Shown here: positions 1 through 9,600 of the stretch, piece by piece
Layout: each line of letters opens with the position of its first letter
How positions within the stretch are numbered: position 1 is the first letter of the stretch
From: Erythrobacter sp.
GTDB taxonomy: Bacteria > Pseudomonadota > Alphaproteobacteria > Sphingomonadales > Sphingomonadaceae
DNA: 64,000 nucleotides
Direction of reading: 5' to 3'
NCBI RefSeq assembly: GCF_024305245.1
Contig: NZ_JAMWYX010000003.1
Location: forward strand, 310,001 to 374,000
Made by a program: the position numbers and the translations under genes
Notes under the pieces: model-generated
Told to the model about the DNA's origin: nothing
Databases searched by the model: none
What the model saw: the letters and a program-made list of their open reading frames with translations, nothing else

Positions 1-659
1 TAGCCGATGTCGCGCGGGCCTTCGCCGGTGCGGTAGAAACCGCCGACGTGGAAATACAGATCGTCGGCCAGCGGCGCGCCGTAATCGAAATCGAGCCGGT
101 AGGTTTCGAAGTCGAGCCCGACGCTACCCTGGATCGCACCGCCTTCGCGCTCGCCCGTCTTGGAGATGAAGTTGATCACCGCGCCCGGCGCGTTCGACGC
201 GAAGGTCGAGGCCGAACCGCCGCGCACCGCTTCGACCCGGGCGACGGATCGGTCGGCGCGCAGGAAGTTATCGGCATTGCCGAAGATGATGTCGCCGAAT
301 TCGAGGATCGGCAGGCCGTCTTCCTGCAACTGGATGTAGCGTGCGCCGCCGGTCGACACCGGAATGCCGCGCACCGCGATATTGGCGTTGCCTTCACCGC
401 CCGATGCTTCGGAACGAATGCCGGGGATCTGGCGGATCAGGTCGGCGGACGACGGCGCGGCCAGATTGGCGATGGTATCGGCCCCGATGGTGCTGACCGA
501 GACCGAGCTTTCCGCCCGGTTCTGTCCGCGCGCGACGGCGGTGACAATGATTTCGTTGCCTTCGGCCTCGTCGAACTCGGCGGCATTATCCTGCGCCAAA
601 GCCGGGCTCATCATGCCGCAAAGGGCCACACTTGCGCAAAGCGCAGTACGCAATCTCAT
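1..659 (-). CDS. TonB-dependent receptor, N-terminal part (runs off left edge)
   Basis: Outer-membrane receptor for TonB-powered uptake; only the first 219 codons lie in the window and the frame stays open to base 1. The protein starts at the ATG read from 659, behind a strong AGGAGA site. It has a Sec signal peptide (about residues 1-22, ending in ALA before QDN), a short linker containing EIIVTA typical of the region before the plug, and then the plug domain (RQIPGIRSE, NIAVRGIPV, RVEAVRGG). It is divergent from an MFS transporter and a LacI regulator, with two LacI-type operators between them. The set therefore looks like a regulated oligosaccharide uptake locus. The substrate is inferred from context only. 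Confidence 0.9.
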   Translation of the reverse strand, partial: MRLRTALCASVALCGMMSPALAQDNAAEFDEAEGNEIIVTAVARGQNRAESSVSVSTIGADTIANLAAPSSADLIRQIPGIRSEASGGEGNANIAVRGIPVSTGGARYIQLQEDGLPILEFGDIIFGNADNFLRADRSVARVEAVRGGSASTFASNAPGAVINFISKTGEREGGAIQGSVGLDFETYRLDFDYGAPLADDLYFHVGGFYRTGEGPRDIG

Positions 660-719
660 GATTGTTCTCCTCTCGATTTCGCGCTTCTCTGGCGACGACT
701 CCATCAGGCCTAACGCCTC

Positions 720-733
720 TGCAAACGTTTGCA
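720..733. promoter_or_regulatory. LacI-family operator 1 (perfect palindrome)
   Basis: TGCAAACGTTTGCA is a perfect 14-bp palindrome with the central CG typical of LacI/GalR-family operators. It lies in the divergent control region between the TonB receptor (start 659) and the MFS gene (start 836). The LacI-family gene at 2167-3189 is the obvious candidate ligand; binding is inferred. Confidence 0.8.
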
Positions 734-743
734 ACAGAAAACC

Positions 744-757
744 TGCAATCGTTTGCA
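744..757. promoter_or_regulatory. LacI-family operator 2 (imperfect palindrome)
   Basis: TGCAATCGTTTGCA matches operator 1 in 13 of 14 positions and is a palindrome except for one symmetric pair. Its centre is 24 bp from that of operator 1. Paired sites at this spacing suggest that both divergent promoters are controlled together. Confidence 0.7.
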
Positions 758-835
758 AATCGTGCGAAATCGTGTCACTTCAAAGACACAGCGCGGCGGC
801 ATGATCGTGCATTATAGAGAATGGGACAGGCACAG

Positions 836-2170
836 ATGACGGAAAAACCGCGTCTTTCGCTGCTGCGAATCGTCGAAATGAACATCGGCTTCTTCGGCCT
901 GCAGTTCAGCTTCGGTCTGCAACAGGCCAACATGGGGCCGATCTATGGCTTCCTTGGCGCTGACGAGGCGACCATGCCGCTGTTGTGGCTGGCAGGGCCG
1001 ATGACCGGCCTGATCATCCAGCCGATCGTCGGCGCTATGAGTGATCGCACCAACACGCGGCTGGGCCGCCGCACGCCCTATTTCCTCATCGGCGCGATGA
1101 TCTGCACATTGAGCCTGTTCGCCATGCCCTATTCCAGCACGCTGTGGATGGCCGCTTCGCTCCTGTGGATACTCGATGCGGGCAACAACATCACGATGGA
1201 ACCTTACCGCGCCTATGTCGCCGATCGGCTGGCGGCAGATCAGCGTTCGACCGGGTTCCTCACCCAGAGCGCGTTTACCGGTCTTGCCCAGACGCTATCC
1301 TATCTCGCGCCCAGTCTGCTCACGGCATTTATCGCGCGCGATGTGCTGGACGCCAACGGCATTCCGGTGATCGTGCGGATCGCCTTCGTCATCGGTGCGA
1401 TCCTGTCGATCTCCACTATCGTTTGGTCGGTATTCCGGGTGCCGGAACTGCCCCTTACCGATGCGGAGTGCGCCGATCTGGAGGACAAGCCGCTCACCGC
1501 GCGAGCGACCTTCGCTGAAATCGGCGACGCGATCCGCTCCATGCCGCGCCCGATGAAGCAGTTGGCGGCGGCCATGCTGTGTCAGTGGTATGCGATGTTC
1601 GCGTACTGGCAGTACATTACCTTTGCCGTGGGCCGCAGCATTTATGACACCAGCAATCCGTCGAGCACCGCGTTTCGCGAAGCGACGCTGACCACCCAGC
1701 AGGCGGGGGCGCTGTATAATTTCATCGCTTTTCTGGGTGCCTTGGCTCTGATCCCGGTCGTCGCGCGGTTCGGCGCGCGGCATGTTCATGCGGCGTGCCT
1801 TGCCGCCTCGGGTGCGGCCATGCTGATGATCCCGGGGGCCAGCACCCCTGCGGCATTATTTGTGCTGATGCTGGGCATCGGCATCGGCTGGGCGGGTATG
1901 ATGGGCAACACATACGTGATGCTGGCCGATTGCATCCCGCCGCAGCGCAACGGCATCTACATGGGCATCTTCAATCTGTTCATCGTCATCCCGATGCTGA
2001 TCCAGACGCTGACCATGCCGCTGATCTATCGCCCGCTGCTAGGCGGCGATCCGCGCAATGTGCTGATGCTGGGCGGTGTCTTGATGCTGGCGGGCGCGGT
2101 GGCTACGCTGCTGGTCGACGCCGGGCATCGCAAGCCCCGGCAGCAGGGGCTGGCGACGGGACAGGGATGA
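836..2170 (+). CDS. MFS transporter, GPH / SLC45-like sugar symporter
   Basis: Inner-membrane sugar:cation symporter of the major facilitator superfamily, about 444 residues with roughly 12 hydrophobic segments. The loop 2-3 signature is visible near residues 66-79 (GAMSDRTNTRLGRR). The N-terminus (KPRLSLL then FFGLQFSFGLQQANM) resembles sphingomonad transporters annotated for maltose or sucrose. The ATG at 836 is preferred because GGGACAGG lies just upstream; an ATG at 821 would add five residues. The gene overlaps the downstream LacI regulator by 4 bp (ATGA), so the two are probably translationally coupled. It likely carries across the inner membrane the sugar that the divergent TonB receptor imports. 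The substrate is not readable from sequence. Confidence 0.88.
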   Translation: MTEKPRLSLLRIVEMNIGFFGLQFSFGLQQANMGPIYGFLGADEATMPLLWLAGPMTGLIIQPIVGAMSDRTNTRLGRRTPYFLIGAMICTLSLFAMPYSSTLWMAASLLWILDAGNNITMEPYRAYVADRLAADQRSTGFLTQSAFTGLAQTLSYLAPSLLTAFIARDVLDANGIPVIVRIAFVIGAILSISTIVWSVFRVPELPLTDAECADLEDKPLTARATFAEIGDAIRSMPRPMKQLAAAMLCQWYAMFAYWQYITFAVGRSIYDTSNPSSTAFREATLTTQQAGALYNFIAFLGALALIPVVARFGARHVHAACLAASGAAMLMIPGASTPAALFVLMLGIGIGWAGMMGNTYVMLADCIPPQRNGIYMGIFNLFIVIPMLIQTLTMPLIYRPLLGGDPRNVLMLGGVLMLAGAVATLLVDAGHRKPRQQGLATGQG

Positions 2171-3189
2171 GCGACGAGAGAACCACTCGCACAGCCGTGC
2201 GGACCATCACCGATCTGGCGCGTTTGGCCGGTGTGTCGCCCGGCACGGTCAGCCGTGCGCTGGCAGGCAAGAGCCTCGTCAACGCCAAGACGCGCGAAAA
2301 GATCGAGGCGATTGCCCGCGAGCACGGTTTTCGCCCCAACCAGATGGCGAGCGGATTGCGTCGCCAGAAGACCGGTGTGATCGGGGTTGCGATCCCGCTC
2401 GGCCATGATGTCCGGCAGCAGATATCGGACACCTTCTTCATGACCTTGCTCGGGCATCTTGCCGACGAGCTGACGCTGGAGGGGTATGATCTGATGCTGC
2501 GCCGCGTCGTGCCCGAAGATGATCCCGATTGGCTGGACCGCTTCATCGGGTCGGGCATGATCGACGGGGTGATCGTGATCGGCCAGTCTGATCAGTTCGT
2601 CCGGATCGAGGATGTGGCCGATGGCTATCTGCCGATGGTGGTCTGGGGCAATCACCAGCAGGGCCAACGTCATTGCGTTGTCGGCACCGATAACCGGCTT
2701 GGCGGCAGGATGGCAGCGGAGCGGCTGATCGCCGCCGGCGCGCGCCGTATCGCGTTTGTCGGTGACACCACACCGATCGAATTCGCCGCCCGCTTTGCCG
2801 GGGCGGAGGATGTGGCCCAGCGAATGGGCGCGGACATCGTTGCCTTGCCGACTCACCTTTCGCCCGATCGCGCCAGTGACGAGATCGCCCGCCACCTTGC
2901 CGCCGCAGATGGCCGGATCGACGGGATTTTTGCCGCGACCGATACGCTGGCGGCGTTATGCCTCACCGCGTTGCGCGATCGCGGGATCGCTGTCCCGGAC
3001 ACTGTGCGGCTGGTGGGTTTCGACGATCTGCCCATTGCCCGCCAGACTGTACCGCCGCTGACCACCGTCAGGCAGGATATCGCGGCAGGCGCACGCGGAA
3101 TGGTGCAATTGCTGCTGCGGCGGCTGGCGGGCGAGGAGACCGAAAGCCTCGTCCTGCCCCCGCAACTGGTAATCCGTCAGTCGTCCTGA
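2167..3189 (+). CDS. LacI-family transcriptional regulator
   Basis: A 340-residue DNA-binding repressor. The N-terminal helix-turn-helix with hinge is at about residues 12-65 (ITDLARLAGVSPGTVSRAL, then NQMASGLRR). A periplasmic-binding-protein-like sensor domain follows (GVIGVAIPLGHDV, DGVIVIG, DGIFAATD, LVGFDDLPIA). The start is the ATG overlapping the MFS stop codon. The two operators upstream of the transporter are its likely targets, giving induction by a sugar or sugar phosphate. The effector is unknown. Confidence 0.92.
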   Translation: MSDERTTRTAVRTITDLARLAGVSPGTVSRALAGKSLVNAKTREKIEAIAREHGFRPNQMASGLRRQKTGVIGVAIPLGHDVRQQISDTFFMTLLGHLADELTLEGYDLMLRRVVPEDDPDWLDRFIGSGMIDGVIVIGQSDQFVRIEDVADGYLPMVVWGNHQQGQRHCVVGTDNRLGGRMAAERLIAAGARRIAFVGDTTPIEFAARFAGAEDVAQRMGADIVALPTHLSPDRASDEIARHLAAADGRIDGIFAATDTLAALCLTALRDRGIAVPDTVRLVGFDDLPIARQTVPPLTTVRQDIAAGARGMVQLLLRRLAGEETESLVLPPQLVIRQSS

Positions 3190-3313
3190 TCCGTAGCTCC
3201 GCCCGCTAAACGGGCATTGAAACGCGATTCTGTTGCATTGCCCCCTTTCAGTCCGCGCCCTGTCGTGACAAGAGGCAGGTTGCAAACACAGACCCATTCA
3301 GGAGACGAGGATC

Positions 3314-4519
3314 ATGAATCTCGAATTCACCCCGGAAGAGCAGGCGTTCCGCGACGAGGTCCGCACCTTCATCGAGGAGAATTATCCCAAACACCTGGCT
3401 GATTTCGGGATGCGCGAGGACATGGAGCGTGAGGACTTCCTCGCCTGGCACAAGATCCTCGGGAAAAAGGGCTGGTCGGTTCCCGCATGGCCGGTCGAAT
3501 ATGGCGGCACCGACTGGACCCCGACCCAGCGTTACATCTGGTCGGAGGAAAACGCCCGCGCAAGCACCGTGATGCCGCTGCCCTTCGGCGTGTCGATGGT
3601 CGGCCCGGTGATCTACACTTTCGGAAATGCGGAACAGAAGGCGCGGCACCTGCCCGGAATCGTCAGCGGCGATGTGTGGTGGTGTCAGGGCTATTCGGAA
3701 CCGGGCGCAGGCTCCGACCTCGCCAGCCTCAAGACTACCGCTGTGCGTGATGGCGATCACTATGTGATCAACGGCCAGAAGACCTGGACCACGCTGGCGC
3801 AGCATGCCGACTGGGGCTTTTTCTTGTGCCGCACAGATCCTTCGGCCAAGGCGCAGGAGGGCATCAGCTTCATCCTGATCGACATGAAAACGCCGGGCGT
3901 GGAAGTGAAGCCGATCAAGCTGCTCGACGGCGGATACGAGGTCAACGAAACCTGGCTGACCGATGTGCGCGTGCCGGTCGAAAACCTCGTGGGCGTGGAG
4001 AACAAGGGCTGGACCTATGCCAAGTTCCTGCTTGCCCACGAACGTAGTGGGATCGCCGGCGTCGCCCGGTCGAAGCGCGGCGTCGAAAAGCTGCGCGAGA
4101 TCGCGGCGAACGAAACGCTGGACGGTGCACCGCTGATCAAGGACTTCGATTTCGCCCGGAAGGTGAGCCAGCTGGAAATAGATCTGGCCGCATTGGAAAT
4201 CACCGAACTGCGCACGCTGGCGGGTGAGCAGGCGGGCAAGGGGCCGGGGCCGGAAAGCTCGATCCTCAAGATCAAGGGCACCGAAATCCAGCAGCGCCTG
4301 ACCGAGCTGACGCTGGAGGCGGTCGGCACCTATGGCGCGCCGCTATATGGCAATATCGCGAATGTGCCGGGCGATGCCGGGTCCAACCAGTACCCGGTCG
4401 GCCCCGATTATGCCCACCACGCTGCGGCGACCTATTTCAACATGCGCAAGACCTCGATCTATGGCGGATCGAACGAAATTCAGCGCAACATCATCACCAA
4501 GATGATCCTCGGCCTGTAA
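3314..4519 (+). CDS. Acyl-CoA dehydrogenase, large-subunit type (PimC-like)
   Basis: FAD-dependent acyl-CoA dehydrogenase of 401 residues, starting at an ATG behind AGGAGACGAGG. It shows the N-terminal helical domain, the flavin-binding middle (YSEPGAGSDLASLKT, then NGQKTWTT near 152-160) and a C-terminal IYGGSNEIQRNI motif. The gene immediately downstream encodes a smaller, more divergent dehydrogenase, an arrangement seen in heteromeric enzymes such as PimC/PimD for dicarboxyl- or steroid-type acyl-CoAs. The partnership is inferred from adjacency and the substrate is unknown. LacI lies upstream but is separated by 124 bp, so this is probably a new transcription unit. Confidence 0.9.
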   Translation: MNLEFTPEEQAFRDEVRTFIEENYPKHLADFGMREDMEREDFLAWHKILGKKGWSVPAWPVEYGGTDWTPTQRYIWSEENARASTVMPLPFGVSMVGPVIYTFGNAEQKARHLPGIVSGDVWWCQGYSEPGAGSDLASLKTTAVRDGDHYVINGQKTWTTLAQHADWGFFLCRTDPSAKAQEGISFILIDMKTPGVEVKPIKLLDGGYEVNETWLTDVRVPVENLVGVENKGWTYAKFLLAHERSGIAGVARSKRGVEKLREIAANETLDGAPLIKDFDFARKVSQLEIDLAALEITELRTLAGEQAGKGPGPESSILKIKGTEIQQRLTELTLEAVGTYGAPLYGNIANVPGDAGSNQYPVGPDYAHHAAATYFNMRKTSIYGGSNEIQRNIITKMILGL

Positions 4520-4543
4520 GGCCGGAGCGACGGGAGAGATTAC

Positions 4544-5674
4544 GTGGACTTCAATTTCACCGAAGAACAGGACATGGTGCGCGACGGGCTGTCGCGGATG
4601 GTGCGTGAACAATACGACTGGGAAACGCGGCGCAAGGCGATTGCCAGCGACGCCGGCTGGCGGCCCGAGGTGTGGGCGCAGCTGGCCGAACTCGGCATCC
4701 TCGGCATGCCCTTCTCCGAAGCCGATGGCGGCTTTGGCGGCGGCGCGGTCGACGCGATGGTCATCATGGAAGAGTTCGGTAAGGGTCTGGTTGTCGAACC
4801 CTTCCTGCCGACCGTGGTCTGCGCGGGCGGCTTCCTGAAGCACGGCGGCACGGCGGCGCAGAAGGAAGAGCATATTGGCGGCATCGTCGCGGGTAGCAGC
4901 GTCTTCGCGTTCGCCTATGCCGAACCGCGCGGGCGGTTCGACTATGCCGATCTGGAAACCACCGCCAAGAAGGACGGCAGCGGCTATGTGCTGAACGGTC
5001 ATAAGGCTGTGGTCGTCGGCGCGCCTTGGGCAACCCATCTGATCGTGACCGCCCGCACCGGCGGCGAGCGGCGCGATCGCGACGGCGTGTCGGTGTTCGT
5101 GGTCGCCAAAGACGCGGCGGGCATCGTTACCCGCGATTACGAAACGGTCGATGGCCGCCGCGCTGCGGAAGTCTATTTCGAGAATGTCTCGGTGCCTGCC
5201 GAGGCGCTGATTGGCGGAGAGGGCGCAGGGCTGGGGCTGATCGAGCTGGTCACCGACGAAGCTATCGCCGCGCTGTGCGCAGAGGCCTGCGGGGCGATGA
5301 AGGTCGCCCACGCGATGACAGTCGAATATTCGCGCCAGCGCAAGCAGTTCGGCGTGCCGATCGGCAAGTTCCAGGTGCTGCAGCACCGCATGGTCGACAT
5401 GTACACCGCCTATGAACAATCGGTATCGCTGACCTATCTCGCCACACTGCGGCTCGGCGCGTCCGAAACCGAGCGCAAGCGGGCGGTCTCGGCCGCCAAG
5501 GTTGGCGTTGGTCAGGCCGCGCGGCTGATCGGGCAGGATGCGGTGCAGATCCACGGCGGCAACGGCGTGACCGACGAATATGCGATCGGCCATTACTTCA
5601 AACGCCTGACGATCTTCGATGCCGAATTCGGCAATGTCGATCATCACATGAAGCGCCACATCGCGCTCGCCTGA
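4544..5674 (+). CDS. Acyl-CoA dehydrogenase, small-subunit type (PimD-like)
   Basis: A 376-residue acyl-CoA dehydrogenase family protein starting at GTG behind GGGAGAGA. Family features include YSRQRKQFGVPIGKFQ (about residues 263-278) and VQIHGGNGVTDEYAIGHYFK near the C-terminus. The region that normally holds YEGT or YGGSNEIQ reads FDAEFGNVDHH, so it departs from the active-site consensus. This fits the non-catalytic or specialised half of a heteromeric pair with the preceding gene, from which it is separated by 24 bp. The exact reaction cannot be assigned. Confidence 0.88.
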   Translation: MDFNFTEEQDMVRDGLSRMVREQYDWETRRKAIASDAGWRPEVWAQLAELGILGMPFSEADGGFGGGAVDAMVIMEEFGKGLVVEPFLPTVVCAGGFLKHGGTAAQKEEHIGGIVAGSSVFAFAYAEPRGRFDYADLETTAKKDGSGYVLNGHKAVVVGAPWATHLIVTARTGGERRDRDGVSVFVVAKDAAGIVTRDYETVDGRRAAEVYFENVSVPAEALIGGEGAGLGLIELVTDEAIAALCAEACGAMKVAHAMTVEYSRQRKQFGVPIGKFQVLQHRMVDMYTAYEQSVSLTYLATLRLGASETERKRAVSAAKVGVGQAARLIGQDAVQIHGGNGVTDEYAIGHYFKRLTIFDAEFGNVDHHMKRHIALA

Positions 5675-5678
5675 CGAA

Positions 5679-6596
5679 GTGGCGGCAATGGGGGAGAAGG
5701 GCGTGTCGTTCGCGCACGCGGGGCGTAGCCTGATCATCGCTGTGATCGCGGCGAATATCGGGCTCGCCTTCGCCTGGGGCGCGGGCAGCGGGAGCATCGT
5801 CTATTCGGGTGTTCCCGCCGTGCTCCTGTGCGCAGTTGTCGCTTTTGCGGTGAACTGGCTGGCCTTCATCCCGGCCGCGCTGTTTCAAAGCGACCGCTTT
5901 TACGACACTACCGGCGCGATCACTTATCTGACGGGAATTGCGCTCGCTTGCGCCGCTGCGATCGAGGCCAATGGATCGCTCGATGTGCGCAGCGGCGTGG
6001 TGGCGGGCATGGTCGCGGTCTGGACGATCCGGTTGGGCAGCTTCCTGTTCACCCGCATCCATGCCGCAGGCGGCACCGATGTGCGGTTCGAGAAGATCAA
6101 GGTGAACCCGCCGCGCTTTTTCGTGGCGTGGACGTTGCAGGCGGTGTGGGTGATTTTCACGGCGGCGGCGGCGCTGGTCGTCATCACTGCGCCGGAGCCG
6201 CAGCCGCTCGGCGCATTTTTCTGGGCCGGCGCGGCGCTGTGGGTCATCGGCTTTGCCTTCGAAGTGCTCGCCGACGAACAGAAGCGCCGGTTCAAGGCCG
6301 ATCCCGCCAATCGCGGGCGCTTTATCACCACCGGGCTGTGGGCATGGTCGCAGCACCCCAACTATTTCGGTGAGATCACGCTGTGGACCGGCATTCTGGT
6401 AATAGCGCTGCCGCAGCTGTCGGGCTGGAGCTGGCTCGTGATCGCCTCTCCATTGTTCGTTGCGCTGTTGCTGACAAGGGTAAGCGGGACCAACCTGCTC
6501 GATGCCATCGCGAAAAGGCGCTGGGGCGATGATCCAGCGTGGCAGGCCTATCGTCGCGACACGCCGGTGCTGTTTCCGCGACCACCGCGCACCTAA
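5679..6596 (+). CDS. DUF1295 membrane protein (steroid 5-alpha-reductase-like fold)
   Basis: Multi-pass membrane protein of about 305 residues with six or more hydrophobic stretches. The conserved DUF1295 C-terminal region is present: TTGLWAWSQHPNYFGEI at about 214-230, then RVSGTNLLDAIAKRRWGDDPAWQAY. The family is related to steroid reductases and isoprenylcysteine methyltransferases, but its activity is largely undetermined. The GTG at 5679 is used; an ATG at 5688 is an alternative. It follows the dehydrogenase pair by 4 bp and is probably in the same operon, hinting at a shared lipid-like substrate (inference). Confidence 0.85.
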   Translation: MAAMGEKGVSFAHAGRSLIIAVIAANIGLAFAWGAGSGSIVYSGVPAVLLCAVVAFAVNWLAFIPAALFQSDRFYDTTGAITYLTGIALACAAAIEANGSLDVRSGVVAGMVAVWTIRLGSFLFTRIHAAGGTDVRFEKIKVNPPRFFVAWTLQAVWVIFTAAAALVVITAPEPQPLGAFFWAGAALWVIGFAFEVLADEQKRRFKADPANRGRFITTGLWAWSQHPNYFGEITLWTGILVIALPQLSGWSWLVIASPLFVALLLTRVSGTNLLDAIAKRRWGDDPAWQAYRRDTPVLFPRPPRT

Positions 6597-6613
6597 CCTT
6601 CCTGCAATCGAAA

Positions 6614-6643
6614 GCGGCGGAGCAGCATATGCCGCCCCGCCGC
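6614..6643. terminator. Possible bidirectional hairpin between convergent genes
   Basis: GCGGCGG (6614-6620) pairs with CCGCCGC (6637-6643) in the 71-bp gap between the DUF1295 gene and the convergent TonB receptor. There is no T-run on either side, so a factor-independent terminator is only a guess. Confidence 0.3.
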
Positions 6644-6667
6644 TGTTCGTGAGCCGCAGGTGCCCGA

Positions 6668-9600
6668 TTACATCGAGGCGCGCACCCCGAGGAAGAAGAA
6701 CGTGCCCACCGGGCTGACCGGGAAGGCCTGTTCGGTGATGAAGGGCAGGCGGTTGAAGATGTTGTTCACCCCGCCATACACTTCGAACCTGTCGCTCGCT
6801 TCGTAGCTGAAGGCGATGTCATGAATGAAGGCGTTGCTCGCCAAGCCGTTCTCGGGTGAGAAGGTGTCCTGCCCGGTGGTGCCGACTTCCTCGATTTCGA
6901 CGCCGCGAAGGCCCTGACTGTCGAGGAAAGTGGTCGACCAGGTCAAGGCCAGCCCCTTCCAGTCCCAGGTCAGCGAGCCGCGACCGGCCCATTCCGGACG
7001 CTGGATTTCGCCGAGTTCCGGATCGACCAGAGTCGGATCGCCCGGATCGAAGAAGTTGTTGAGCTTCTCGACCCATGTCCCGGTTGCGTTGAGGGTGAAG
7101 CCATGCTCGCCCAGATCGAAACCATACCGCAGCGCGGCTTCGATCCCGGAAGTTTCCTGCCGCGCGAAGTTGACCGAGGTCTGACGCAGGAAGGTGAAGC
7201 CGCCGGTGTTGGGGTTGCGTGTGACGAGATCGCAGAACCCGTTTTGCACCGACGCGCTGTCCACGCAGTTATCGACAATGTCCTGCGCTGCGACGGCATT
7301 GATCGCGTCGTCGATTTCGATGTTGTAGTAATCGACGCTCATCGCGAGGCCCGGAAGGAATGTCGGCGTGATCTGCGCGCCGACTGTCCATGTGGTGGCG
7401 GTTTCTTCCTGCAGATCGCGGTTGCCGCTGACCGAACCCGAAAAACGCGCGGTGAGCGGATCGACATAGGCATAGGAACCGGTCCCCAGCGTCGGATCGA
7501 AGCCGATGCCTTGGAAAAACGCGGTGCAGTTGGCCTGCCGCAGTGCGGGATCGGCGGCGGTTGCCAGATTGTTGACATCGCACGGATCGAACGGCCGGAA
7601 GAACGCACCCTGTTCCGGGTTGAACAACTCGTTGATGTTCGGCGCGCGCACCGCAACCGCATAGGTTCCGCGGAACAGGATGTCGCGGCTCGGGGCGTAG
7701 AGCGCGCCGACGTTCCAGGTGAAGGTGCCGCCGACAGTCGAATAGTCCGAGTAACGCGCCGCACCGCTCACCTCGAGCGTTTCGGCAAACGGCATTCCGG
7801 CGAGGATCGGCACGCGGACTTCGCCGAACACATCGTACACCGTGAATTCGCCGCCGGCGTTGTTGAGAGTAGTGGCCGGATCGAACACCAGCGAGTTCTG
7901 GGCAAACCCGAGATCGCGCAGAAGATCGCCTTCATTGGCATCGGGGGTGGTGACGGGAATGATCCCGATCGCAAGCGGATCGAAGTTGGAACGGCTCTTT
8001 TCCTCGCGGAATTCGAAGCCCGTGGCAAAGCCGATGGGGCCGCCCGGCAGCTCAAGGAACGCGCCGGTATCGCCGGTAAAGATCATGTCGAACACCATCT
8101 GTTCGAGCGAGAACCGGTTGACGGTGGTCGTGGTGATGAAGTCGATCGCCTCCTGACTGATCGCACCCACGCCGCCGAGCACGTTGGCAGGGCGGCACTG
8201 GCCATCGCCAGGGTTGAAGGTGAAGAAGCCCGGATCGCCTGCCGGAATGCCGAACGGCGTCGTCGCCGGTGCCGTCGGGTCGATGTCCGAACGGCAGATC
8301 GGCTGGCCGCCGGGTCCGGTCACCACGTCGATTGCCGCAAAGAACCGGTCCATGATCACGCGGTTGGCATCGAAGCTGGTCTGGTCGAACTTCCCGTAAT
8401 TGCCGCTGATCTCATAGCTGAAGTGATCGGTGATGGCACCGCGCAACCCGGCGACGAAGCGCATGGTCTCGAATTCGTTGCGGTTGCGGTTGGGGCCGAG
8501 ATCCGCCGGGTCGCGGGTCAGATACAGGCCTTGTTGCACCCCATCGCCGAAGAACAGCTCACCGACAAAGGGTTGCAGATCGGGGGTGATGAAGGGGTTG
8601 TCAGCCCGGATCGTCAGCAGATCGTAGAAAGTGTTGGGCTGGGCCTGGAACTCGGACGAGTTCGAGACATACTTGCCTTCGAAAAAGAATTGGGCCTCGG
8701 ATGAAATCTCGAAGCTGAGGTTGGCGTTGACCGACCAGCGCTCGCTTTCGGGGATCAGCGAGTTGACGTTGAAGTTGTTCTGGATGCCCGGGCCGCCGAA
8801 CTGGTTGAACAGGCCGGTGATCTGGCCGTCCTCATAAACCGACAAGGTGCCATCGGGATTGATGTTGGCGCAGCCGCCTGCAAGGCCGAAGGCGCCGTTA
8901 TTGAAAGTGCTGTTGAAGCCGACCGAGGATTCAAGGCAGTCGGGAACGCCATTGCCGTTGATGTCCGGCCCGTCCGACAGGCCGATATCGCCCGGCGCAA
9001 CCACGCCGCCTGCCGATGACAGTGAGAAGCGCGGATTGCGCGCGATGAAGCGCCGCGGGGCATTGGTCGCCCGGTCGATCAGGGCGAGCTCTGCCGGGGT
9101 CAGGTTGGGATTGGTCCCGAACTCGTTGAAAAAGCGCTGAGTGAAGGTGTCGGCATTCGGGATCGGGAACCCGGTGGGGAACCCGGCCGCACCGACGGCG
9201 AAGAAGTCGCGGAAATTGGGCGTATCGGCGCCGATGTCTCCGGCTTGGAAGCGCAGCGCCGGGTTGTCGTAATCATCGGCAATGCCATTATCGCGCGAAA
9301 AGCCGCGATCGCCGAACTGCAATTCGTCATTGCGGGCATATTCGCCCGAGATGGTGATGTTGCCGCGTCCGTCGGCGAAGTTGGCGCCCCAGGTCAGGTC
9401 GCCATTGATGCGCCACGCGTCGCCTTCGGAGGAAATGCCGGTCTGGATGTTGGCTTGCAGCCCTTCGAAATCATCGCGCAGCACGAAGTTGACCACGCCC
9501 GTCACCGCGTCCGCACCGTAGATCGACGAAGCGCCGCCGGTCAGCACCTCCACCCGCTCGATCAGGGCCGAGGGGATCGAGTTGATGTCGACCGCCTGCT

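Noticed and set aside
7103..8704. Long plus-strand frame within the large TonB receptor
   Set aside because: Low-complexity arginine/glycine-rich translation and no homology pattern; the receptor is intact.
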